Shown here: positions 1-7,871 of the stretch, piece after piece
Layout of the letters: every line of letters starts with the position of its first letter
Numbering within the stretch: position 1 is the first letter of the stretch
Program-made: the position numbers and the translations under genes
Source of the DNA: Fimbriimonadaceae bacterium
GTDB lineage: Bacteria; Armatimonadota; Fimbriimonadia; Fimbriimonadales; Fimbriimonadaceae
Assembly: GCA_020850835.1 (NCBI GenBank)
Contig: JADZDX010000056.1
Coordinates: forward strand, 1 to 33,308
Reading direction: 5' to 3'
Length of the DNA: 33,308 bases
The notes under the pieces: model-generated
The model's database searches: none
Told to the model about the DNA's origin: nothing
Seen by the model: the letters and a program-made list of their open reading frames with translations, nothing else

Positions 1-32
1 GGCGGTACCATTGAGCGCGTCTCGCAAGCAGA

Positions 33-1085
33 GTGGGAAGCATCCCACTCCAGCCACGAGACGAGATTGACTTGAGACTCGTCCCAGAAATCGGCATTGA
101 TCTAGGCACCGCTAATTTGCTCGTCTATCGGCGGGGCAAGGGCATTGTGCTCAATGAACCCACCGTCGTTGCCATTAGCACGAGTAATGGCAAGGTCTTG
201 GCCGTGGGGATCGAGGCTCGAGATATGCTTGGGCGAACCCCGGGCAATATCAAGGCTATCCGCCCAATGCAGGAAGGAGTTATCGCTGACTACCGGACCA
301 CGGTCAAGATGTTTGAATACCTTCTGGAGAAGACCTGTGGTTCTCGCCGCTTCTTCAAGCCCGTGGTTCTGGTATGCGTGCCGAGCGGGGTCACGAACGT
401 GGAACGCCGGGCGGCCATCCAAGCCGCCAAGGCAGCGGGTGCCGGCCAGGCCATGACAATCGAAGAACCGATGGCGGCCGCAATCGGTGCTGGTCTTCCG
501 ATTAGCAGCCCGGGTGGCAATATGGTTGTTGATATTGGTGGCGGGACGACGGACATTGCGGTGATTTCGCTTGGAGGGATCGTACTCAGTGAGAGCATTC
601 GAGTGGGCGGAAACAAGCTGGATGAGGCCATCATCCGCCACATTAGAAACACGTACAACCTACAGATCGGTGAACCAACTGCTGAGGAGGTAAAGGTAAA
701 AATCGGTTCGGCCTTTCCGCTGGAGCAGGAGTACCGCATGGAGATCCGTGGGCGAGACTTGGTGGCTGGCTTACCGAAGACAGTCGAGATCAGTAGCGAG
801 GAGATTCGGGATGCCCTCAGTGATCCCGTTCGCGAGATTGCCGAGAAGCTTTGTCAGGTGCTGGAAGAGACTCCTCCTGAATTGAGTAGTGACATTATTG
901 AGCGGGGCATCGTCTTGACAGGTGGAGGGGCATTGCTAAAGGGTCTTAACCAACTGTTGCAAAGCGTGACGGATATTCCCGTGCACGTGGCCGATAACGC
1001 AATGAATTGTGTTGCCGTTGGGACAGGACGTGCCCTTGAACATCTTGACCAAATCCGTGCGAGCGGCGCAGTGAGCGATATTTAA
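33..1085 (+). CDS. mreB: Rod shape-determining protein MreB (actin-like)
   Basis: MreB is the bacterial actin homologue that polymerises under the inner membrane and directs lateral cell-wall synthesis, so the cell is probably rod-shaped or elongated. The actin-fold nucleotide motifs are all present: phosphate-1 loop IGIDLGTANLLVY (residues 20-32), phosphate-2 loop DIGGGTTDIAVISLGG from D167, and the adenosine motif GIVLTGGGALLKG at 292-304. The connecting segment EEPMAAAIGAG is also intact. The 350-residue length is normal. An in-frame stop at 12-14 means the gene is complete. The start is GTG at 33 or TTG at 72; the first gives a roughly 19-residue lead before the fold, the second a more usual short lead. 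No mreC or mreD follows. The next gene begins one base after the stop. Confidence 0.96.
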   Translation: MGSIPLQPRDEIDLRLVPEIGIDLGTANLLVYRRGKGIVLNEPTVVAISTSNGKVLAVGIEARDMLGRTPGNIKAIRPMQEGVIADYRTTVKMFEYLLEKTCGSRRFFKPVVLVCVPSGVTNVERRAAIQAAKAAGAGQAMTIEEPMAAAIGAGLPISSPGGNMVVDIGGGTTDIAVISLGGIVLSESIRVGGNKLDEAIIRHIRNTYNLQIGEPTAEEVKVKIGSAFPLEQEYRMEIRGRDLVAGLPKTVEISSEEIRDALSDPVREIAEKLCQVLEETPPELSSDIIERGIVLTGGGALLKGLNQLLQSVTDIPVHVADNAMNCVAVGTGRALEHLDQIRASGAVSDI

Positions 1086-1086
1086 C

Positions 1087-1575
1087 ATGAAGTTGGTCTC
1101 TGTTATCCTTTTTTTTGCTGTAGTCGCCTCCGGGCTATCCAAGGACACGCCGATATCGCAAGCTGAGGCCGATCATTCGATTCGGAAAGTGTGCATCCAT
1201 TTGAAGCAAGTATTGGGACTTCCAGATGCCAAGGTTACGGTTTCAACATCTTCCGCACCGCTCAATAGAGAGCAGTTCATAGACAGACTCTCGGTACTGT
1301 TTTCCTATATTAAGCCAAAGATACGACAGAACGTACACCCTTTAAGTCTGGAGATCAAGGGGCTCGCTTCTGGTCTCTCAGAGCCGCGCGAAAAAACATT
1401 GAGATCACTCGTGAACTTCGGTTTGGTCTCACCCGATAGTCTGCTGGTTAAGACAAACCAAACACGCTTCACACCGCGAGAATTTGGTCAGATCTTGGGT
1501 GGATTTCTGGCCCGGGCTATGGACATCACGATGGTGCTAGATCCAAAGTATAGTCCCGAATTGATGCCAGATTAG
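1087..1575 (+). CDS. Small secreted protein of unknown function, possibly SLH-like
   Basis: I do not recognise a named family. The 162-residue product begins with a hydrophobic signal-peptide-like segment (residues 1-18), so export is likely. Two similar segments occur: LNREQFIDRLSVLFSYI at 59-75 and FTPREFGQILGGFLARA at 128-144. The pattern of aromatic/Leu, Thr/Asn, Arg-Glu-x-Phe and a Leu-rich helix resembles the TRAEF-helix part of S-layer homology (SLH) domains; this is a weak visual match. The ATG lies one base after the mreB stop, so the two are probably cotranscribed, which hints at a cell-envelope role. There is no visible Shine-Dalgarno, consistent with coupling to mreB. Confidence 0.7.
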   Translation: MKLVSVILFFAVVASGLSKDTPISQAEADHSIRKVCIHLKQVLGLPDAKVTVSTSSAPLNREQFIDRLSVLFSYIKPKIRQNVHPLSLEIKGLASGLSEPREKTLRSLVNFGLVSPDSLLVKTNQTRFTPREFGQILGGFLARAMDITMVLDPKYSPELMPD

Positions 1576-1617
1576 CCTCATATTGGCATACGTTTTGCTC
1601 CAAAGTATTGTACAAAG

Positions 1618-1623
1618 TACATT
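1618..1623 (+). promoter_or_regulatory. -10-like box for the metallopeptidase gene
   Basis: TACATT ends 9 nt before the ATG at 1633, and a weak -35-like TTGCTC lies 17 nt upstream at 1595-1600. The expected transcription start falls only about 3 nt before the ATG, so the message would be almost leaderless. No Shine-Dalgarno is visible. Inferred by eye. Confidence 0.4.
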
Positions 1624-1632
1624 GGATTTGCT

Positions 1633-4350
1633 ATGAACCACACGTTATTGCCTCGCCGTAGCCTCTTGCTCGTTGCCAGCATCCTTGTTGCCAGCGTGTC
1701 CCATGCCCAGTCTTGGCACGTACGGCCTATTTCTGAACCGCCCGCTTCCGAAGTAAATCCGGTAATGCAATGGGTCAAGGAGTACCAGACAGCTGAAGTG
1801 TCGTACAGCGAGCTTCGGGCCGCCCTAAGGAACGCGCCGAAGCAATTGTTTGGCTTGAGCGAGCAGCCCGGGGTTGAACTCCTGCTTCCGACTCCGACCG
1901 GTATACAACGCTTTCACGTTTGGGAAAATGACCTCCTGAGCCCCAGAGTTCAGGCTACGGTGCCCGGCCTTCGGACGTTTAGCGGTCAAGGAATTGATGA
2001 CCCGAGCGCGTCAGTTCGGTTCGAGTTCGGCTACGGGAGCTTCCGGGCAATGATCATGGGGACCGATGGTTACACCTTCATTGAGCCCATGAAATTTAAG
2101 AATGATGGAACCTACTTCTTCTACGATCGGAAGAACTCCATGCGGCAGGCGGGGTGGTTCTGCAAGACGGAGGATAAGGGTAACACGCTCCCATTCTTTG
2201 ATACCCAACAGGGAAGCACCGGCTTCGAAGGCCAGCGCAATACGGGGACAAACCTTTGGACATTCCGTCTCGCTCTAAATTGTACGGCGGAGTACTACAC
2301 GGCAGCCGGCGGCACGACAACAGCCGCAGTGTCCCGCATGACGACTTCGGCAAATCGAGTTGATGGAGTTTATGAGAAGGAAATGGCTATTTCTCTTAAC
2401 TTGGTCCTAGCTAAGGTATTCACAAATCCAGCGACCTTTGCCAATAACAATGGCGGAACAATGCTTAGCCAGAATCAAACGCAATGCGATCTTGATCCCG
2501 GGAATTCAAACTACGACATTGGTCACGTCTTCAGCACCGGTGGTGGTGGTATTGCCGGGCTTGGTGTCGTGGGGATCACGGGTAACAAGGCCCGGGGAGT
2601 TACCGGCAGTCCAAGCCCCGTGGGTGATTCTTTTGACATTGACTATGTGGCCCACGAAATGGGGCACCAGTTTGGTGGTAACCACTCATTCAACGGAGTA
2701 ACCGGTAGCTGCGGTGGCGGTAACCGAAACCGAACAACCGCGTGGGAACCGGGCAGCGGCAGCACGATTATGGCGTACGCGGGCATTTGCGGAACGGAGG
2801 ACGTCCAGCCCCATTCTGATCCGTATTTCCACGTCGGCAACATCATTGAGATATTGCCCTATCGAGTCGCGGGCCGCGGTGGTGTCTCATCAGCTACCAC
2901 AAACATCGTTCCGGTGGTCAACGCGGGGTCTGATTACGCAATCCCGCCCAATACGCCCTTTAAGCTGACGATGTCAGCAACCGATGGCAATAGCGACCCC
3001 CTAGTCTTCCAATGGGACGAACTCGATGTACCGGCCACTGGAACAGCAAATCAAGGTTCTACAACGGCGACGACGACAAACACGTCGCGTCCCCTTTTCC
3101 GGTCGTTCAATCCAACAACCAACCCCACCAGGTACTTCCCGAGTCAAGCCTTGGTGCTAGCGAATAACTTTACGCATCAGCACGAGTTCGTTCCAAATGT
3201 TGCTCGTACGATGAACTTCCGAGCCGTAGCCCGGGATAACCGAACAACTGGTGGCGGTACTGCTTGGGATTCGGCCGTGATCACGGTAAGTGGTACTTCG
3301 ACCTTCGCCGTATCCTCACCGAACACCAACATCACCTGGAATCGCAATAACCTGTTTAACGTGACGTGGAACACGGCTAACACAACGGCAGCACCGTTCA
3401 ACACGAGCCAAGTGCGGATATACCTGAGCACGAACAGCGGAGGTAGCTACTTTACGAATCCGCCGACGGCTACTTTGTTGGCAACAACAGCGAACGACGG
3501 TGCAGAGACCGTCAGTATGCCATTGAATACACCGGGAGGGTCGACCGCTCGAGTCTTTGTTGAAGCAGTCGGGAATGCATTCTTTGATGTTTCCAATGTG
3601 AACTTCACGATCTCCACTACTAACGCGACGCCGACCTTGGCGACGATTGCCAACCAAACGATTAATGAACTGTCGCTTTGGACATATTCAATGGTAGGGA
3701 GCGACACGGATACTGCGCAATCTCTCGCCTACAGCTTGGTCAGTGGACCAACAGGGATGTCGGTTAATGCTGGCTCCGGCCAGATAAGTTGGACCCCGAC
3801 AGAGGCGCAAGGCCCAGGATCGTATCCAGTAACCGTTCGTGTTAGCGACAACAACCAACCGACGCCAGCCGTAGCCGATCGGTCGTTCACGGTCAATGTC
3901 CTTGAGGTCGGAAGTACAGTTACCGGAACGGTTAACTTCAATAGTTATATCCCTTCTGAAGTCGGCAAGCAGGTATTGGTCCAGGTCGGTCCAAATGGGA
4001 ACTCGTCTATTTCGGAGAGCGGGACTGTGACCCTGGGGAGCGGCAATAGTTTTAGCTATGCCTCGAACCTGCCCAATGGCACCTATCGCGTCTATGTAAC
4101 CAGGAACTACTACCTGCGACGCCGAATTTCGAACGTCGTCCTTACGTCAGGAAGCAGTATCAATGCCGGCACGTTTAACCTGATCTGCGGTGACGCTGAT
4201 AACTCAGGCGAAATTGATGCCGCTGACATTGATATTGTCATCTCGAACTTTGGTAATTTCACTGACCCTGGTGACATTGATGGAAGCGGGGAAGTGGATG
4301 CAACGGACATTGACTTGGTAATCGCCAACTTTGGATCCGTAGGCGACTAG
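1633..4350 (+). CDS. Secreted reprolysin-like (M12B-type) zinc metallopeptidase with Ig-like and dockerin-like C-terminal domains
   Basis: This is an exported zinc protease, probably acting on extracellular protein. Residues 1-26 form a classic signal peptide ending SHA-Q. The catalytic zinc motif is HEMGHQFGGNH at 341-351 (H341, E342, H345, H351), the HExxHxxGxxH pattern of metzincins. A later MAY within ...STIMAYAG is a plausible Met-turn. Downstream are beta-sandwich regions, then a putative Ig (He_PIG-like) domain at about 665-756. A further beta-rich module follows at about 762-850. Residues 852-905 hold two calcium-loop repeats, DADNSGEIDAAD and DIDGSGEVDATD, as in type I dockerins. The protein ends in FGSVGD. 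The start ATG fits the signal peptide. Its stop overlaps the next start by one base. The substrate is unknown, and cohesin binding is not implied. Confidence 0.9.
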   Translation: MNHTLLPRRSLLLVASILVASVSHAQSWHVRPISEPPASEVNPVMQWVKEYQTAEVSYSELRAALRNAPKQLFGLSEQPGVELLLPTPTGIQRFHVWENDLLSPRVQATVPGLRTFSGQGIDDPSASVRFEFGYGSFRAMIMGTDGYTFIEPMKFKNDGTYFFYDRKNSMRQAGWFCKTEDKGNTLPFFDTQQGSTGFEGQRNTGTNLWTFRLALNCTAEYYTAAGGTTTAAVSRMTTSANRVDGVYEKEMAISLNLVLAKVFTNPATFANNNGGTMLSQNQTQCDLDPGNSNYDIGHVFSTGGGGIAGLGVVGITGNKARGVTGSPSPVGDSFDIDYVAHEMGHQFGGNHSFNGVTGSCGGGNRNRTTAWEPGSGSTIMAYAGICGTEDVQPHSDPYFHVGNIIEILPYRVAGRGGVSSATTNIVPVVNAGSDYAIPPNTPFKLTMSATDGNSDPLVFQWDELDVPATGTANQGSTTATTTNTSRPLFRSFNPTTNPTRYFPSQALVLANNFTHQHEFVPNVARTMNFRAVARDNRTTGGGTAWDSAVITVSGTSTFAVSSPNTNITWNRNNLFNVTWNTANTTAAPFNTSQVRIYLSTNSGGSYFTNPPTATLLATTANDGAETVSMPLNTPGGSTARVFVEAVGNAFFDVSNVNFTISTTNATPTLATIANQTINELSLWTYSMVGSDTDTAQSLAYSLVSGPTGMSVNAGSGQISWTPTEAQGPGSYPVTVRVSDNNQPTPAVADRSFTVNVLEVGSTVTGTVNFNSYIPSEVGKQVLVQVGPNGNSSISESGTVTLGSGNSFSYASNLPNGTYRVYVTRNYYLRRRISNVVLTSGSSINAGTFNLICGDADNSGEIDAADIDIVISNFGNFTDPGDIDGSGEVDATDIDLVIANFGSVGD

Positions 4351-5456
4351 TGACATCTCGGGGATTCGGGTTCACCACAGGTCTGTGGCTGAGCGGACTC
4401 TGCTGGGGGCAGGTACTTCAGTCCGAAGGATTTGAGTCCTTTGCAACTGGGGACCTTCAAGGGCAAGCCGGATGGTTTGCCCTTCCAGGCGGGAGCCTAT
4501 TTGACGTTATGCCAGGTATGGTCGAGGTCACAACGCTCATGGCCAAGTCTGGGGGTAAGAGCGTTCGCCTGCGCTCCGATCTTCTCGTCAATGGTGAATC
4601 CATTTTTGCGTTCAAACCCCTAGTCACGCCAGTGGGACCTTCGAGTAGCCTGGTCATTTGCGACTTCTGGATGGCCTCACAAGGCATCTCTGGAGCGAGC
4701 TTTGGCGGCGCAAGCTACAGTTCCACCGGTGACTTCCTGGCTTCAGTGACAGCAGAGGCAGAGCAGGGGTCAGTCAGGACAAGCTGGCTGTCTACTCCTG
4801 TAGGAACGATCACGCCCACGAACTGGAACCGAGTGACGGTGGTCCACAACATGGCCGCCAACCAGGTTGTTGCCTACATGAACGGGCAAAGCCTCGGGTC
4901 GGTGTCAGGGAACTTTCTCCCCGCTAACTTTAGTGACATGGACTTCTATGCCGACGGCGGAGGAGCTACTCAGTCATTCTTCGACGATGTTTCGATCGAA
5001 AAGACGGGCCTTGGTGTGATTCGCGGCCATATAGACTTGGGCGACTATATCGCCCTACCCCAGGGTGTACCGACCGAAGTCAGCATCAATGATGCGGTTA
5101 CTGGATCTCCCATCTTGGTGCTACCGCTTCTTCTTAGGGCAGACGGCATGATTTCCGTCAGTACCGGTTTGCGAGGAACGTTCGACGTTCGATTCAAGCC
5201 GTGGCACTGGGTCTCAAAGACTTTCCGTAATGTTGAGATTAGCGACTTGGGAGTCCACTTTCTGGACTATTCAGCAACCAATGGGGATGCCGATGGGTCC
5301 GACGAAGTTGACGCTGCAGATATTGATGCAGTGGTTTCCGCATTTGGACTTACCGGCCTCCCCAATAGCGTCCGGGAAGATATTGACGGTTCCGGCGAGG
5401 TTGATGCCGCCGATATTGATATTGTCATTGCGACCTTCGGCGCCGCTGGCGATTAG
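4350..5456 (+). CDS. Secreted LamG/concanavalin-like protein with dockerin-like C-terminus
   Basis: The GTG start shares its first base with the stop of the metallopeptidase gene (TAGTG), so translation is probably coupled. Residues 1-20 look like a signal peptide. Residues about 23-220 have the jelly-roll pattern of LamG/concanavalin-like sandwich domains, including AGWFALPGG, NWNRVTVVHN and FFDDVSIEK. This is a pattern match by eye. From about residue 225 a module beginning GVIRGHIDLGDYIALP resembles the corresponding part of the preceding protein. The last roughly 55 residues carry two calcium-loop repeats (DADGSDEVDAAD and DIDGSGEVDAAD) and the end FGAAGD. A carbohydrate- or surface-binding role is plausible but unproven. 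The 3' end overlaps the convergent gene at 5425 by 32 bp. Confidence 0.85.
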   Translation: MTSRGFGFTTGLWLSGLCWGQVLQSEGFESFATGDLQGQAGWFALPGGSLFDVMPGMVEVTTLMAKSGGKSVRLRSDLLVNGESIFAFKPLVTPVGPSSSLVICDFWMASQGISGASFGGASYSSTGDFLASVTAEAEQGSVRTSWLSTPVGTITPTNWNRVTVVHNMAANQVVAYMNGQSLGSVSGNFLPANFSDMDFYADGGGATQSFFDDVSIEKTGLGVIRGHIDLGDYIALPQGVPTEVSINDAVTGSPILVLPLLLRADGMISVSTGLRGTFDVRFKPWHWVSKTFRNVEISDLGVHFLDYSATNGDADGSDEVDAADIDAVVSAFGLTGLPNSVREDIDGSGEVDAADIDIVIATFGAAGD

Positions 5457-5640
5457 CCCCCTTGGGATCATCTTGAGAAGGTAGATCCTTGGGTTGCACC
5501 ATCTCGACCTTCTTCCCGTTCCAACTCGGAACCGGGTTATTGATGTCCTTATGGTGGCTCAACGCTTTGCGCACAGCGTTGCGAACCTTCTCATTGACGG
5601 CTTCAACATTCTCGAAGTCCAGTTTCTCCGGTTCACTCAT
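5425..5640 (-). CDS. Small protein partnered with the zeta-like kinase (possible antitoxin or accessory protein)
   Basis: This 71-residue protein starts at ATG 5640 (MSEPEKLDF), inside the last codons of the zeta-like gene. The two overlap by 8 bases (ATGAGTGA), which implies translational coupling. A longer start at 5661 adds only seven residues. The core ALSHHKDINNPVPSWNGKKV resembles, from memory, small proteins often encoded beside chromosomal zeta-like P-loop proteins, with a helix followed by a short beta hairpin. The tail is very basic (RQRRRRSQ) and is encoded antisense to the dockerin-like end of the convergent gene. An antitoxin role is inference from position only. It could equally be an unrelated regulator. 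Confidence 0.65.
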   Translation of the reverse strand: MSEPEKLDFENVEAVNEKVRNAVRKALSHHKDINNPVPSWNGKKVEMVQPKDLPSQDDPKGANRQRRRRSQ

Positions 5641-6223
5641 TGGGCATCCACTGCTGGGCAATCCTATGATATTTCTGCGATTGAGGATTCGCTTTTACCT
5701 CAGATCCACGGCCCCAGGCGATCAGCTTAGGATCAGCGATACTAGAATTATCGTACATTTTCCAGGTGTCCACTAGGGGTTGGTAAGTCGAAAAGAAAAG
5801 CTCAATGCCTGCTCGATACCTGCGGCGGATCGTCTCTTCCGGAACATCGTGACCCCCCGCGCGCACCCGTGCTTTGACACGTTCCACCGCCAGATCGTCG
5901 CTGGGCATATACAAGAACAATAGATGGCATTCATAGCCACCCTCGCGGAGTCGCGCTATACGAGGGGCGAGTTTCTTGGTTGCGAGCGTCGTTTCAATCG
6001 CAAAATCTTTCCGATCTCGCTCTAGCTGTTCCATTCGTGAAATCAGGATTCTGCCTGCCCTGAGATCTGCGGTGGTGCTATGATGGCCGCTAAGTTCTTG
6101 GGCGATCATATCGGCATTTATGAAGCTCATGCCTTCGGGCAGGAGGAGTTCGGCGCATGTGCTTTTCCCCGACCCATTCGGACCGGCGATGATCACGGCC
6201 TGAGGGTGTTCGGTAGGAGCCAT
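5633..6223 (-). CDS. Zeta-toxin-like P-loop kinase
   Basis: The protein is a 196-residue P-loop phosphotransferase of the zeta toxin/PezT-like group. Characterised members phosphorylate UDP-N-acetylglucosamine and poison cell-wall synthesis, but many chromosomal relatives are uncharacterised. The Walker A motif is GPNGSGKS (14-21). N36-A37-D38 carries the Asp corresponding to the proposed catalytic Asp of zeta toxins, and IETTLA (E77, T78, T79) matches the substrate-binding strand. The RRRYRAGIELFF segment supplies the Arg-rich lid. The ATG at 6223 puts the P-loop at the N-terminus as expected. The gene begins inside the 3' end of the UbiA gene (31 bp overlap) and overlaps the small downstream gene by 8 bp. 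Whether it is a toxin or a metabolic kinase cannot be decided from sequence. Confidence 0.85.
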   Translation of the reverse strand: MAPTEHPQAVIIAGPNGSGKSTCAELLLPEGMSFINADMIAQELSGHHSTTADLRAGRILISRMEQLERDRKDFAIETTLATKKLAPRIARLREGGYECHLLFLYMPSDDLAVERVKARVRAGGHDVPEETIRRRYRAGIELFFSTYQPLVDTWKMYDNSSIADPKLIAWGRGSEVKANPQSQKYHRIAQQWMPNE

Positions 6224-7062
6224 AGATCAAGGAAAGCAAATAGGAATACGCCGATTGAGACATATCCGTTCAAGGTGAAGAAGGCCATGTTTACTTTGCT
6301 GAGGTCGTGCGACTTTACTAGACTTTGTTCATAGACCAAGAGAGCGGTAGCAAAGCCAACACCGACCAAATAGAGAGCGCCAGTGTTGAAAAGGATGCCT
6401 GCGGCTACTAGGGAGATGACCGTGACAACGTGGCACAACCGACTGATCATTAATGCTCTCGGGCGGCCAAACCTTGCCGGAATGCTCTGCAAGCCGTGGT
6501 CGCGGTCGAAGTCATCGTCCTGCAGCGAGTAAATGATGTCAAAGCCCGCCGTCCAGCAGGTCACCGCAACGGTCAGGGCTACAATGGCTGGATTGAGGCT
6601 GCCGCGGACGCCAATCCATGCTGCCGCGGGGGCAATGCCAAGACTGAACCCCAGAACTATGTGACAAAGCCACGTGAACCGCTTTGTGAGGCTATAGCCC
6701 AGCGTGAACAATAGGGCGACCGGGGAGAGCATCAAGGCAAGCGGGTTGAGCATCGCCGCGGCAACAAGGAAAAGGAGAATCGAAAGCGCGAGGTAAAGGT
6801 TTGCGGTACGAAGAGCAAGGAGGCCTGCTGGAATGGCCCGCATGGAAGTTCTCGGATTTTTGGAGTCCATATGTCGGTCCGCAATGCGGTTAAAGGCCAT
6901 CGCGGCAGTTCGGCAGCTGACCATGGCGATCACGATCCATAAGAACTTGTCCCAGCCTGGCCAACCACGGGCGGCCCACATCATTCCGATCATCGCGAAG
7001 GGGAGGGCGAAGATTGAATGCTCAATCTTCACCATCTCAAGGAAGGTGCGGAGGGACTTCAC
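6193..7062 (-). CDS. UbiA-family polyprenyltransferase (MqnP/UbiA-like)
   Basis: This integral membrane prenyltransferase attaches a polyprenyl chain to an aromatic acceptor in quinone synthesis. Both Asp-rich Mg-diphosphate motifs are visible: NRIADRHMD (N58, D62, D66) and QDDDFDRDHG (181-190). The rest is a series of hydrophobic helices, about eight or nine, over 289 residues, normal for the family. The form of the second motif and the NPRTSMRAIPAG segment fit the UbiA subgroup often used in the futalosine menaquinone route (MqnP). That subgroup call is from memory, and 4-hydroxybenzoate prenyltransferase is the alternative. The stop of the upstream phosphatase-like gene lies 3 nt before this start, and the downstream zeta-like gene starts inside this one, so all belong to one transcription unit. 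Confidence 0.9.
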   Translation of the reverse strand: MKSLRTFLEMVKIEHSIFALPFAMIGMMWAARGWPGWDKFLWIVIAMVSCRTAAMAFNRIADRHMDSKNPRTSMRAIPAGLLALRTANLYLALSILLFLVAAAMLNPLALMLSPVALLFTLGYSLTKRFTWLCHIVLGFSLGIAPAAAWIGVRGSLNPAIVALTVAVTCWTAGFDIIYSLQDDDFDRDHGLQSIPARFGRPRALMISRLCHVVTVISLVAAGILFNTGALYLVGVGFATALLVYEQSLVKSHDLSKVNMAFFTLNGYVSIGVFLFAFLDLWLLPNTLRP

Positions 7063-7065
7063 GCG

Positions 7066-7815
7066 CTATAGAAAGAGACCGCTATTCTTCGGAAGGAAGG
7101 CGACCGCCTTTGGGAAGGGTCGGACGTTGAAGAGTTCCACGAGGTCCAATGGGCTTCCATCTGCGTAACGAACATCAGCGCCAAGTTCATTCGCAATGCA
7201 CATCGTGGCGGCCGAATCGTAAAGGGCGGCCTTGTCGCTCAGCATTGCCCGAAAGATTCCCTCAATAAACATCGTTGAATCTGCCACGAAGGCGCCAAGG
7301 TAGCGGTGCTTACCGGGAAGGTTCTGCCTTCCGTAGCGCTCGGAAGTCAGGTCTCCATAACTGACAAGCTCCGTAGATTCGATGGCACCCGGGCGAATTG
7401 CAGATAGGGGTCGCCCATTAACAGCCGCGCCAATGCCCATCGCACCAGCGTAGGTCTTACCGAGGTCTGGCATCGCAATTACACCAAGTTGTGCTTGGCC
7501 ATCGTGGATATAGCCAACCGAAATGCCCCAATGTGGTGATCCGTAGCGATAGTTGCTGGTGCCGTCAATCGGATCAAGTGCCCAAAGCCCGCCAGTACCA
7601 GGTTCCGTAAAGCCTTCTTCCTCTCCCCAAACGGTCGAACCTGGAATCAAGTCAGGCAGCCTCTCTCGAAAAAAGCGTTCAATCTTTCGGTCGGCGTTGG
7701 TAACGATGCTGCCGTCCTCTTTCAGTTCAGGGCCGAGATCTGCCTTGGTTGCAAGCGCGATTTCTGCCGCTTCCTTCACCCAAGCGACAAGTTGAGGAAG
7801 GTACTGGGCAGGCAC
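7066..7815 (-). CDS. Inositol monophosphatase-family phosphatase
   Basis: The product is a Li-sensitive-type Mg-dependent phosphatase of the IMPase/FBPase superfamily. Metal-binding motifs are in the usual order: KEDGSIVTNAD (32-42), GEEEG (64-68), DPIDGTSNY (81-89) and the C-terminal Asp in LYDSAAT (D200). The W/PWD usually seen before that Asp is replaced by LYD, but the Asp is kept. The length of 249 residues is typical. Substrates in this family include inositol phosphate, histidinol phosphate and PAP, and sequence alone does not say which. Position upstream of UbiA suggests cotranscription but no obvious shared pathway. The GTG start at 7815 is preceded by TATAAT 6 nt upstream with no Shine-Dalgarno, suggesting a leaderless message. 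Confidence 0.9.
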   Translation of the reverse strand: MPAQYLPQLVAWVKEAAEIALATKADLGPELKEDGSIVTNADRKIERFFRERLPDLIPGSTVWGEEEGFTEPGTGGLWALDPIDGTSNYRYGSPHWGISVGYIHDGQAQLGVIAMPDLGKTYAGAMGIGAAVNGRPLSAIRPGAIESTELVSYGDLTSERYGRQNLPGKHRYLGAFVADSTMFIEGIFRAMLSDKAALYDSAATMCIANELGADVRYADGSPLDLVELFNVRPFPKAVAFLPKNSGLFL

Positions 7816-7821
7816 GATTCA

Positions 7822-7827
7822 ATTATA
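7822..7827 (-). promoter_or_regulatory. -10 box placing the transcript start at the GTG of the IMPase-like gene
   Basis: A consensus TATAAT on the minus strand is followed by TGAATC and then the GTG at 7815. The expected transcription start coincides with the start codon. No convincing -35 was found at 16-18 nt spacing. This is the clearest leaderless-type arrangement in the window. Confidence 0.55.
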
Positions 7828-7856
7828 GTCGCTAGGCGGCCCCGAATGGGCTCCGT

Positions 7857-7862
7857 CATAAT
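7857..7862 (+). promoter_or_regulatory. -10-like box upstream of lysS
   Basis: CATAAT is 9 nt upstream of the lysS ATG at 7872, in the 56-bp region shared with the divergent phosphatase-like gene. No clear -35 and no Shine-Dalgarno is visible. The predicted 5' leader would be about 2-3 nt. Confidence 0.4.
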
Positions 7863-7871
7863 GCGATAGGC

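Noticed and set aside
102-641. Long minus-strand frame inside mreB
   Set aside because: Antisense shadow of mreB; no recognisable domain and mreB is clearly coding.
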